64,000 nt of DNA from Gordonia sp. PP30. GTDB lineage: Bacteria; Actinomycetota; Actinomycetes; Mycobacteriales; Mycobacteriaceae. A model generated the notes under the pieces. The model was not told where the DNA came from, did no database searches, and worked only from the letters and a program-made list of their open reading frames with translations. This document shows positions 35,084 through 44,390 of the stretch, in pieces. The stretch covers positions 682,001 to 746,000 of the forward strand of contig NZ_CP095864.1 of assembly GCF_023100845.1 (NCBI RefSeq), in the 5' to 3' direction. Position numbers and translations under genes: made by a program. Every line of letters begins with the position of its first letter. Position 1 is the first letter of the stretch.

Positions 35084-35188
35084 GATCTGTCGCGGATTCT
35101 GTCGGGCGAGGATTTCCGTCGCGGATCTTGCCGGATCTCCCAGCGGATCCGCGACGGATTTCGGCCCCGACACGATCCGCGACAGATT
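35084..35188. repeat. Long inverted repeat between convergent genes
   Basis: The left arm 35084-35127 (44 bp) and right arm 35146-35188 (43 bp) are imperfect reverse complements around an 18-bp spacer. The TCGCGGA heptamer or its complement occurs in each half-arm. It could act as a bidirectional terminator between the FBP gene and the minus-strand gene ending at 35201, though it is longer than needed. Confidence 0.7.
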
Positions 35189-35200
35189 GCTCCGGCGGTG

Positions 35201-35590
35201 TCACCAGTACCCGTCGGGGTCGGCGGCGGGGGAGCGCGGCGGCACGATGCCCTCGGCGACGCCGTGATCGATCGACGCGGACAGTCGGGGACAGGTCGGC
35301 AGCAGGGCGGGATTGCCGCCGCCGGCGCGGATCTCGGCGATCTCCGGGCAGCGGGCGAGGGCGTCATCGGTCCACTGCACGCTCGTGTGGTGCGGACTGG
35401 TCTTCTTCACCAGCACGCAGCCGTGGCACGCGCGGCATTCCAGTTCGGTCAGGCCGCCGCGCAGGTAGTGCCGCTTGTCCCGGGCGGTGGCCGTCGCGAT
35501 GGCGGCCAGGCGCGCCGGATCCCCGGTGTAGTCCGGCGCCTTGGCCCAGCCCTTCGACAAGCTCAGGGGGCGGTCCGAGGCGGCGGCCAT
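35201..35590 (-). CDS. Cys-rich KshA-associated protein (Rv3527-like)
   Basis: A 129-residue protein whose gene overlaps the kshA stop by one base (TGATG). It corresponds in place to Rv3527, the uncharacterised neighbour of kshA in M. tuberculosis. The CRACHGCVLVKK motif offers three Cys plus His for a metal or Fe-S centre. A C-terminal CPEIAEIRAGGGNP/LLPTCPRL block adds two more. The N terminus reads RPLSLSKGWAKAPDY, and the LSLSKG piece is encoded by a dispersed palindromic repeat (35550-35570). Co-transcription with kshA suggests an accessory role in the hydroxylase system; this is inference. Confidence 0.75.
   Translation of the reverse strand: MAAASDRPLSLSKGWAKAPDYTGDPARLAAIATATARDKRHYLRGGLTELECRACHGCVLVKKTSPHHTSVQWTDDALARCPEIAEIRAGGGNPALLPTCPRLSASIDHGVAEGIVPPRSPAADPDGYW
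35550..35570. repeat. Dispersed palindromic repeat in the 5' end of the kshA-partner gene
   Basis: CCCTTCGACAAGCTCAGGG, the same element as in chsH1. Read on the minus strand it encodes PLSLSKG. Confidence 0.8.
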
Positions 35591-36762
35591 CAGACCGTGG
35601 TGTTCTCGGGGGCGCTCGCCGCTTCGCGCGCGGCCCTCTCCTCGGCCTGGCGCCGCAGATTCTCCTGCACCTCGATGTTCCAGTTCTCCAGTGCCTTCGA
35701 GGTGTCGATCTCGTACTCGAAGCGGGCGGTCATCTCGTCGGTCACCTCGTCGACGTCGACGTAGAACTGCTCGTACCAGCGTCGCAGCTGATAGACCGGG
35801 CCGTCCTCCTCGACCAGCAGCGGATTGTCGATGCGGGTCTTGTGCTTCCATATCTCGACGTCCTGCAGGAAGCCGACCTCGATGCCCGCGGTGATCTTCT
35901 TCGCCATCTTGTCGGCCTGCTCGGGCGAGAGTCCCTCGGGGATCTTCGCCATCACGCCGAACATCAGGACGAACGAGTTCGCGTCGATCGGGTAGTGGCA
36001 GTTGGTCAGGATGGTCTCGACGGCGTACTCGCCGTAGTACTGCACCATCGGGTTGAGCATGTACGACGGCCCGTAATACGCCGCGATCGACTCCAGCCGG
36101 GTGTCGCCGTAGGCGGTGGAGATCCCGACGTCCGGACGGCCGTGGCTGTTCATGTACTGGGCCGCGGTCTGGCCCTCGAAGACGTTCTTGAAGTAGTCGG
36201 GCAGCGCGTAGTGGACGTAGAAGAAGTGCGCCATGTCGACCACGTTGTCGATGATCTCCCGGCAGTTGGAGCCCTCGATGACCAGCGTGTTCCACGTCCA
36301 CGACGTCCACTGGTCCGACCCGAACTCGGCCACCTCGGGGATCACGCAGTCCTCCGGCGGCGGGTTGCCCTCGGGGTCGTTGTAGACGAACACCTGGCCG
36401 TTGCGGATCATCGTCGGCCAGGGGCGGGTCTTGGCCAGTTTCGGGTTCCGCTTGGCGTACGGCACCTGAGCGCAGCGGCCCTTGCCGTTCCACTGCCAGC
36501 CGTGGAACGGGCAGGCGATGTTGTCGCCGCGCACCGTGCCCTGCGCGAGATCGGCGCCCATGTGGCGGCAGTAGGCGTCGAGTGCCTTCACCTCGCCCGC
36601 CGAATCGGCCCACACGACGATCTTGGTGCCGAAGATCTCCAGCGAGTGCGGCTTGCCGTCGGTGTACTGGTCCACCAGGCCGATGCAGTGCCAGCCGCGC
36701 GCGAAACGGCTCGGCGGGTTACCGGTATCGATCTCCCGGACACCACTGGGGGTCGCAGTCAT
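35590..36762 (-). CDS. kshA: 3-ketosteroid 9-alpha-hydroxylase oxygenase component KshA
   Basis: This 390-residue protein has the N-terminal Rieske [2Fe-2S] ligands Cys65-x-His67 and Cys84-x2-His87. The mononuclear iron site lies in DMAHFFYVH (His179 and His184, with Asp176). KshA with its reductase KshB adds the 9-alpha hydroxyl that, together with KstD action, breaks ring B. No kshB is in the window. AGGAGG precedes the ATG at 36762. It is divergent from hsaA across a pair of KstR boxes. Confidence 0.94.
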   Translation of the reverse strand: MTATPSGVREIDTGNPPSRFARGWHCIGLVDQYTDGKPHSLEIFGTKIVVWADSAGEVKALDAYCRHMGADLAQGTVRGDNIACPFHGWQWNGKGRCAQVPYAKRNPKLAKTRPWPTMIRNGQVFVYNDPEGNPPPEDCVIPEVAEFGSDQWTSWTWNTLVIEGSNCREIIDNVVDMAHFFYVHYALPDYFKNVFEGQTAAQYMNSHGRPDVGISTAYGDTRLESIAAYYGPSYMLNPMVQYYGEYAVETILTNCHYPIDANSFVLMFGVMAKIPEGLSPEQADKMAKKITAGIEVGFLQDVEIWKHKTRIDNPLLVEEDGPVYQLRRWYEQFYVDVDEVTDEMTARFEYEIDTSKALENWNIEVQENLRRQAEERAAREAASAPENTTV

Positions 36763-36803
36763 GGTCGGTCGCCTCCTACGAACAGCTCTGTCGACTCCAA
36801 TAG

Positions 36804-36840
36804 TAGAACACGTTCCACATCAGAATGAGAACGTGTTCTA
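36804..36840. promoter_or_regulatory. Pair of KstR boxes between kshA and hsaA
   Basis: TAGAACACGTTCCA at 36804-36817 matches the consensus. GAGAACGTGTTCTA at 36827-36840 lacks only the first T. Centre spacing is 23 bp. The arrangement of one perfect and one near-perfect box is the same as at kstD. Confidence 0.9.
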
Positions 36841-36884
36841 ATATTGAATCAGCGACCCCCGTACGCAACGAGATTGGAGAGGCC

Positions 36885-38995
<2,111 letters not shown>

Positions 38996-38998
38996 GTC

Positions 38999-39571
38999 GT
39001 GGCGCCGCTCTCGCCCTACGGCACCGCCGACTTCGACTCGCGGCAGTTCCGCACCGCGATGGGCCAGTTCTGCACGGGCGTCACCATCATCACGACCATG
39101 CGCGACGACGTGCCCGTCGGCTTCGCGTGCCAGTCGTTCGCGGCGCTCTCCCTGGATCCGCCGCTGGTGATCTTCTGCCCGATGAAGACCTCCCGGACGT
39201 GGCCGCTGATCGAGGCGCGCGGAGCGTTCTGCGTGAACGTGCTCGCGCACCGGCAGCAGGAGGTGAGCGCGAAGTTCGGTGCTCCCGGCGAGGACAAGTT
39301 CGCCGGCGTGCAGTGGGATGCGTCGCCGCTCGGTCTGCCGGTGATCCGGCACTGTCTCACCTGGGTGGAGTGCACCATCGAGAACGTCCTAGACGGTGGG
39401 GATCACTGCATCGTCGTCGGCCGTGCCCAGACCCTCGGCGAGGTGTTGCAGGACAAACCGCTGCTGTTCTACCGGGGCGGCTACCTGTCCACCGAACGCC
39501 CGCGGGTCACACCGGCCCAGGAACACCTCGACGACTTCCTGACCTGGACCGGCGGCGACGAGTGGCTGTAG
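38999..39571 (+). CDS. hsaB: Flavin reductase subunit HsaB
   Basis: The product is 190 residues, starting at GTG 38999, three bases after the hsaC stop. It is a flavin reductase-like split-barrel protein (GQFCTGVTIITT, FACQSFAALSLDPPLVIFCP, FCVNVLA), about the length of known HsaB. It supplies reduced FMN to HsaA using NADH or NADPH. It ends the hsaA-C-B unit. The next gene, a TMEM175 channel, starts 87 bp later and is unrelated in function. Confidence 0.92.
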   Translation: MAPLSPYGTADFDSRQFRTAMGQFCTGVTIITTMRDDVPVGFACQSFAALSLDPPLVIFCPMKTSRTWPLIEARGAFCVNVLAHRQQEVSAKFGAPGEDKFAGVQWDASPLGLPVIRHCLTWVECTIENVLDGGDHCIVVGRAQTLGEVLQDKPLLFYRGGYLSTERPRVTPAQEHLDDFLTWTGGDEWL

Positions 39572-39658
39572 CCGCTCGATGACGGCCGGCATGTGAGACC
39601 GCGTCTCGATCGGCGATGTGGACCCCTCCCGATCGGCCTGGGGGCTACCGTTCGGGCT

Positions 39659-40279
39659 ATGGCCGACGACGCGGGAGACGTGCAGCGCACCATCGAGGGC
39701 TGGCGGCGGCTGGTCGCCTTCAGTGACGCGGTGGTCGCGATCGCTCTCACCCTGCTGGTGCTGCCGCTGACCGACGCGGCCGGCGACACCGAGGCGGCGA
39801 GTGCCTGGGACTTCCTCGATGACCACTCGGCGCTGGTGATCAGCGTGCTGATCAGCTTCGCGGTGATCGCCTGGTTCTGGTGGCATCACCATCGGATGGC
39901 CGAGTACTTCGAGCGCTACGACGGGGTAACGGTCTTCCTCCATCTGCTCTGGCTGCTGATGATCGTGCTGCTGCCGTTCTCCACCGAACTCGGGAGCGCT
40001 CGCCCGGTCGCCGGTTCGAATGTCCTGTACGTGGTGATCTTGACGATCGCGTCGGCGTCGCTGTCGGCGATCTACGCCTGGGGCCGCCATCACCCCGGGC
40101 TGCTCGTGGAGGGTGACGCCCGCCGCCGTTTCGTCGCGAACAGGGGTGGCGGGATCACCGTCGCGGTGATGGTGATCGCGCTGGTCGTCACGATCTTGGT
40201 ACCCGGGTCCGGAAGCTGGCCGCTGCTCCTGCTGCTCGCCGTCGGCCCGCTGGAGAAAGTGCTGAACCACACTCGATAG
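39659..40279 (+). CDS. TMEM175/DUF1211-family potassium channel
   Basis: This 206-residue protein has about six membrane helices. Helix 1 carries the family filter signature FSDAVVAIALTLLVL, preceded by an Arg. Bacterial TMEM175 proteins form tetrameric K+-selective leak channels. The ATG at 39659 is chosen because the signature then lies at the usual distance from the N terminus. It follows the hsa genes on the same strand but there is no sign of KstR control nearby. Confidence 0.85.
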   Translation: MADDAGDVQRTIEGWRRLVAFSDAVVAIALTLLVLPLTDAAGDTEAASAWDFLDDHSALVISVLISFAVIAWFWWHHHRMAEYFERYDGVTVFLHLLWLLMIVLLPFSTELGSARPVAGSNVLYVVILTIASASLSAIYAWGRHHPGLLVEGDARRRFVANRGGGITVAVMVIALVVTILVPGSGSWPLLLLLAVGPLEKVLNHTR

Positions 40280-40295
40280 TTCGGTTGGCCGAACT
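40278..40295 (+). promoter_or_regulatory. Palindrome upstream of mntH, candidate metalloregulator site
   Basis: AGTTCGG-TTGG-CCGAACT has 7-bp arms, ends 25 bp before the mntH ATG, and overlaps the TMEM175 stop. Position and symmetry suit a DtxR/MntR-type operator; the regulator is not in the window. Confidence 0.5.
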
Positions 40296-40319
40296 TGAAG
40301 AGTCGTCTACCCTTAAAAC

Positions 40320-41561
40320 ATGACCAGGGTGACGACACCGACCGCTGTGCCACGCTCGGTGTCGAGGTTGCTCGGGCCGGCGTTCGTGGCGGCGATCGCC
40401 TACGTCGATCCCGGCAACGTCGCGGCCAACCTCACCGCCGGCGCCAAGTACGGCTACCTGCTGGTGTGGGTGCTGGTGGTGGCGAACGTGATCGCGGTGA
40501 TGATCCAGTACCAGTCGGCCAAGCTCGGCGTGGTGACCGGCCGCACCCTGCCGCAGACGCTCGGCGAGGCGCTGCCCGGTCGCCGCGCGCGACTGGCCTT
40601 CTGGGCGCAGGCCGAGGTGGTCGCCGCGGCCACCGACCTGGCCGAGGTGGTCGGCGGTGCGATCGCTCTCAAACTGCTCTTCGGGCTGCCGCTGTGGATC
40701 GGCGGGGTGATCGTCGGCGGCGTCTCGATGGCGCTGCTGACGCTGGCCAACCCGGCCCGGCAGCGGAGGTTCGAGGTGGTCATCATGGGCCTGCTCGCGG
40801 TGATCGTGCTCGGCTTCCTCAGCGGTCTGCTGGTGAACCCGCCGGAGGTCGGCGGCCTGCTCAACGGCATGATCCCGCGCCTCGACGGCGGCGAGACGGT
40901 TCTGCTGGCGGCCTCCATGCTCGGCGCCACCGTGATGCCGCACGCGATCTACCTGCACTCCTCGCTGGTGATCGACCGGCACGGGCACGACGGTGACCCG
41001 GCCCGCGTGCGCCGACTGCTCCGCGCCACCCGGTACGACGTGGTGCTGGCCCTGGTGGTCGCGGGCACGGTGAACATCGCGCTGCTGGTGCTGGCCGCGA
41101 CCAGCCTGTCCGGGCGCGAGGGCACCGACAGCATCGAGGGCGCCCACGCCGCGGTCTCCGACGCACTCGGGCCGGTGGTGGCCGCGCTCTTCGCGATCGG
41201 TCTGCTGGCCTCGGGCATCGCGTCGACGTCGGTCGGCTCCTATGCCGGCGGCGCGATCATGGCCGGGCTGCTGCGCCGCAGCATCCCGATGGTGGCGCGG
41301 CGCAGCGCCACGCTGGTGCCGGCGATCGCGATCCTGGCGGCCGGCGTGGACCCGACGATGGCGCTGATCGTCTCCCAGGCCGTGCTGAGCTTCGGGATCC
41401 CGTTCGCGCTGCTGCCGCTGCGCCGGTTCACCCGCGACCCGCGCCGGATGGGCGGCTTCGCCGACGGGCGCCCGCTGCAACTGGCGTCCGCCGTCGCGGG
41501 CGTCGTCATCGTCGTCCTCAACCTGCTGCTGCTCGTCCTGCTGTTCGCCGGCGAGGTGTGA
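40320..41561 (+). CDS. mntH: Nramp-family Mn2+/Fe2+ transporter MntH
   Basis: This 413-residue protein has 11 membrane helices. Helix 1 carries the metal-binding DPGN (in YVDPGNVAANL) and helix 6 carries MPHAIYLHSS, the two invariant Nramp motifs. It imports divalent manganese or iron coupled to protons. The upstream region has a palindrome at 40278-40295 and a TACCCT about 10 nt from the ATG, consistent with a short leader. The downstream region is made of short repeats that also encode the end of the next, convergent gene. Confidence 0.92.
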   Translation: MTRVTTPTAVPRSVSRLLGPAFVAAIAYVDPGNVAANLTAGAKYGYLLVWVLVVANVIAVMIQYQSAKLGVVTGRTLPQTLGEALPGRRARLAFWAQAEVVAAATDLAEVVGGAIALKLLFGLPLWIGGVIVGGVSMALLTLANPARQRRFEVVIMGLLAVIVLGFLSGLLVNPPEVGGLLNGMIPRLDGGETVLLAASMLGATVMPHAIYLHSSLVIDRHGHDGDPARVRRLLRATRYDVVLALVVAGTVNIALLVLAATSLSGREGTDSIEGAHAAVSDALGPVVAALFAIGLLASGIASTSVGSYAGGAIMAGLLRRSIPMVARRSATLVPAIAILAAGVDPTMALIVSQAVLSFGIPFALLPLRRFTRDPRRMGGFADGRPLQLASAVAGVVIVVLNLLLLVLLFAGEV

Positions 41562-41625
41562 GGGCTTCGACGAGCTCAGCCGGCGAGGGAACTCAGCCGG
41601 CGAGGGAGCTCAGCCGGCGGGGGAG
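41562..41625. repeat. Short repeats at the mntH / wax-synthase junction
   Basis: GGCTTCGACGAGCTCAGCCGGCG is followed by two CTCAGCCGGCGAGGGA-type units. The last supplies the stop codon and final Ser-Pro-Ala-Gly codons of the minus-strand wax ester synthase. Same TTCGAC/GCTCAG family as elsewhere. Confidence 0.7.
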
Positions 41626-43001
41626 GAATACCGAGAGACGGCCTCGGCGAGGTAGCGGGTGAACTCGCCGGGATCGGGGACGGCCGCGGGATCGGTGTTG
41701 ACCCCGAGCAGCGCCGTGCCGTCGTAGGTGAACAGCGCGACGTTCACCGCGGCGCCAGACTTCGGTGCGAACGGCACCATCATGGTGACCCGGGAACCGC
41801 ACAGGTAGATCGGGACCGGTGGCCCCGGGACGTTGGTCGCGGCCACGTCGACGCCCTTCATCAGCATTCCGGCCAGGCGTTCGGTGACCGGCGCGGGCAG
41901 CAGCGCCAGCGCTTTGTAGATGATCTCGGACAGGCCGAGCGCCGGATCGGTGCGAGCGTCGTCGACCACGCCGTGCAGCCGGCGGAGCCGTTCGGCGGCG
42001 CCGGTCTGTCCGCACGGCACGACGAACCGTGCGGGTACCCAGTGGTTGCCGATCGCCTCGTCGCCGGGACGGCGCTGGCTGATCGGCATGTTGACCCGGA
42101 ATCCGGGCAGTTCGGTGCCGTGGGCGCGGTGATAGGCGCCGACCGCGTCGGCGACCGCGGCGATGAAGACGACGTTCAGCGTCACCCCGGCGGCGTCGGC
42201 CGCCGCCTTGAGCGGGGCCAGCGGAACGTCGATCACGGTGAACACGCAGGCCAGCGACCGCCCGGACATCAGCGGGGACAGCGGCTCGCTCTGCGGAGCC
42301 AGCATCGCCGCCGCCGACGACGCGGTGTGCCAGGCCGTCCGCGTCGAGCCGAACGGGTCGCGCACCAGGGCGGCCGCACCCGTCGCGCTGGACCGGGCGG
42401 CACCGGTGACCACCTCGGTCAGCGCGTCGATCTCGAACGCGGCGGCCTGCCGGAACCGATCGGTCAGACCTGCCGGTGCCGGCTCCGGCGCGGGTGGCAG
42501 CGCGCCCAGATCGCCGGGGTCGGGGGCCACGTCGAACAGCGCCGCGCCGAGCGCCAGGCCGCCCATACCGTCGGCGACGCTGTGGTGGATCTTGAAGATC
42601 ACCGCGGCCCGGCCGTCGTCCAGACCGGTGAGGATGGCGATCTCCCAGAGCGGGCGCGACTTGTCGAAGTCCTGTTCGCCCATCCGCGCCGCGAAGGCGA
42701 GGGCGCCGGTGAGGTCGTCGTCGCCGTCGGGCAGGCGCCGCCAGCGGATGTGATAGTCGGGGTCGAAGTTGGGGTCGGTCTCCCACCGCGGCGGCGCCGG
42801 GGACAGCGGATTCCCGACCGCGCGCTGGCGCAGGCGAGGGAACAGCCGGGTCAGCCGTTCGGTGCGCTCGACGACCCGATCCCGGTCGGGCGGCGATTCG
42901 AGCACGATGACGGCGACGATTCCCGACCGGAGCAACGGGTCGCCCTCGATGCCGAACATGACGGCGTCGAACGCCCCCATCCGTTCATCCCTGGTGGCCA
43001 T
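41610..43001 (-). CDS. Wax ester synthase / diacylglycerol acyltransferase (WS/DGAT)
   Basis: A 463-residue acyl-CoA-dependent acyltransferase. The active-site motif is HHSVADG (the family's HHxxxDG) near residue 145. The PLWE element before it and the NVPGPP motif near the C-terminal third are also family hallmarks. It makes triacylglycerol or wax esters for storage. The long frame extends upstream but ATG 43001 fits the family start. A cluster of GTAGGCATG-type repeats lies 52-97 bp upstream. It converges on mntH through shared repeats. Confidence 0.9.
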   Translation of the reverse strand: MATRDERMGAFDAVMFGIEGDPLLRSGIVAVIVLESPPDRDRVVERTERLTRLFPRLRQRAVGNPLSPAPPRWETDPNFDPDYHIRWRRLPDGDDDLTGALAFAARMGEQDFDKSRPLWEIAILTGLDDGRAAVIFKIHHSVADGMGGLALGAALFDVAPDPGDLGALPPAPEPAPAGLTDRFRQAAAFEIDALTEVVTGAARSSATGAAALVRDPFGSTRTAWHTASSAAAMLAPQSEPLSPLMSGRSLACVFTVIDVPLAPLKAAADAAGVTLNVVFIAAVADAVGAYHRAHGTELPGFRVNMPISQRRPGDEAIGNHWVPARFVVPCGQTGAAERLRRLHGVVDDARTDPALGLSEIIYKALALLPAPVTERLAGMLMKGVDVAATNVPGPPVPIYLCGSRVTMMVPFAPKSGAAVNVALFTYDGTALLGVNTDPAAVPDPGEFTRYLAEAVSRYSSPAG

Positions 43002-43052
43002 GTGGTCGATTCTCGCCCAGACAGGTGCCCGGCGCTGGTGACCGTGCGATTT

Positions 43053-43098
43053 CATGCCTACGAGGATGGCGCAGACGGTAGGCATGTCAGTAGGTATG
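43053..43098 (-). promoter_or_regulatory. Operator-like repeats upstream of the wax ester synthase gene
   Basis: CATGCCTAC at 43053-43061 is the exact reverse complement of GTAGGCATG at 43078-43086. That is followed 3 bp later by GTAGGTATG (43090-43098). Three half-sites in 46 bp suggest a dimer or tetramer repressor. Confidence 0.5.
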
Positions 43099-43157
43099 CT
43101 GCGCGCGGTGATCGGCAGCCCTAGCCGCGCGAGTCCCGACATTTTGGCCGGCCTAGA

Positions 43158-44250
43158 TGTACTTCCCCGACACGTTGTGAACATCTGAGGTGAAGTGAAG
43201 ACCTCCGGGCAGGATGTGGGTTACCACACTGACATCAAGCCACGGAGGTCTTCATGGTCCACGCTAACGCACCCTTGACGCCGGAGGGCAGACGACGCCT
43301 GGCGGTGCTGATCGTCGAGGACGGTTGGCCGCTGCGGCGGGCAGCGCAGCGGTTCCAGGTTTCCCTGGCCACGGCCAAGCGATGGGCCGACCGGTACCGC
43401 GCCGGTCAGGAGTTGACCGACCGTAGTTCCCGTCCCCAGACCTGTCCGACGCGTCTGAACCGGCGCACCGAGCGGCGGATCATCGGTCTGCGGTTCACTC
43501 GCCGCTGGGGACCACACCGCATCGCCTACCACCTGCGGCTTCCGCGTTCGACCGTGGGCAGGGTCCTGACTCGGTACCGGATGCCGCCGCTGGCGCACCT
43601 GGACCAGGCCACCGGGCTGCCGGTGCGCCGGCCCGCGCCCAAGAGGTACGAAGTCGACCGTCCCGGCCGGCTGGTCCATGTCGACATCAAGAAACTCGGC
43701 CGAATCCCTGACGGCGGCGGATGGCGGGTCCATGGACGCGGCTCGGCCCAGGACCTCAGAGCCGGGCGGCACCGTGACCAGGCTGCCCGCGGCGGCGCAG
43801 CAGGATCGCGGGGCTACCGGTACCTGCACCACGCTGTCGATGACCACTCGCGCGTGGCGTATTCGGAGATCCTCGATGACGAACGCAAGGAGACCGCGGC
43901 AGGGTTCTGGGAACGGGCCAACGCGTTCTTCGCCGAGATCGGAGTCACCGTGACCGCGGTGATGACCGATAACGGATCCTGCTACCGCTCGCGTGTGTTC
44001 GCCGCGGCCCTGGGCCCGAGTATCAAGCACAAGCGGACCAGGCCGTACCGGCCCCAGACCAACGGGAAAGTCGAACGCTTCAACCGGACGCTGGCCGCCG
44101 AATGGGCCTACGCCGCCCCGTACACCAGTGACACCGAACGCGCAGCGGCCTACCAGCACTGGCTGCACCACTACAATCACCACCGACCCCACACCGGGAT
44201 CGGCGGCCTCGTCCCCTCAGCCCGCGTTCACAACCTCACGGGGAAGTACA
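43158..44250. mobile_element. Intact IS481-family insertion sequence
   Basis: 1,093 bp with terminal inverted repeats at 43158-43182 and 44226-44250 (22 of 25 matching, ends TGTACTTCCCC). It is flanked by a perfect 6-bp duplication CCTAGA (43152-43157 and 44251-44256). That target fits the NCTAGN preference known for IS481. It was inserted at the outer edge of the 13E12-like element that follows. It carries one transposase gene. Confidence 0.93.
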
Positions 44251-44255
44251 CCTAG
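43254..44255 (+). CDS. IS481-family transposase
   Basis: The product is 333 residues. Two N-terminal helix-turn-helix regions (AAQRFQVSLATAKRWADRY; WGPHRIAYHLRLPRSTVGRVL) precede a DDE integrase core. Its acidic residues lie in HVDIKK, MTDNGSCY and NGKVERFNRTLAAEW. The C terminus NLTGKYT is normal for the family. The last sense codon ACC and the TAG stop are completed by the CCTAGA target duplication, so the gene ends outside the element. The frame is intact and the element may be active. Confidence 0.93.
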   Translation: MVHANAPLTPEGRRRLAVLIVEDGWPLRRAAQRFQVSLATAKRWADRYRAGQELTDRSSRPQTCPTRLNRRTERRIIGLRFTRRWGPHRIAYHLRLPRSTVGRVLTRYRMPPLAHLDQATGLPVRRPAPKRYEVDRPGRLVHVDIKKLGRIPDGGGWRVHGRGSAQDLRAGRHRDQAARGGAAGSRGYRYLHHAVDDHSRVAYSEILDDERKETAAGFWERANAFFAEIGVTVTAVMTDNGSCYRSRVFAAALGPSIKHKRTRPYRPQTNGKVERFNRTLAAEWAYAAPYTSDTERAAAYQHWLHHYNHHRPHTGIGGLVPSARVHNLTGKYT

Positions 44256-44390
44256 ATGAGTGATTCCCGGTGTCGGTGATGGACATGGCGGCGTTCGCGG
44301 GCAGCGGCGGTGCTCGTGACTGCTGCCGATGCGTCGAGTCGCTCTCGGGTGAGCGTGCACGCCCTGGCGGCCCGGCCACTTTGGTGGTGG

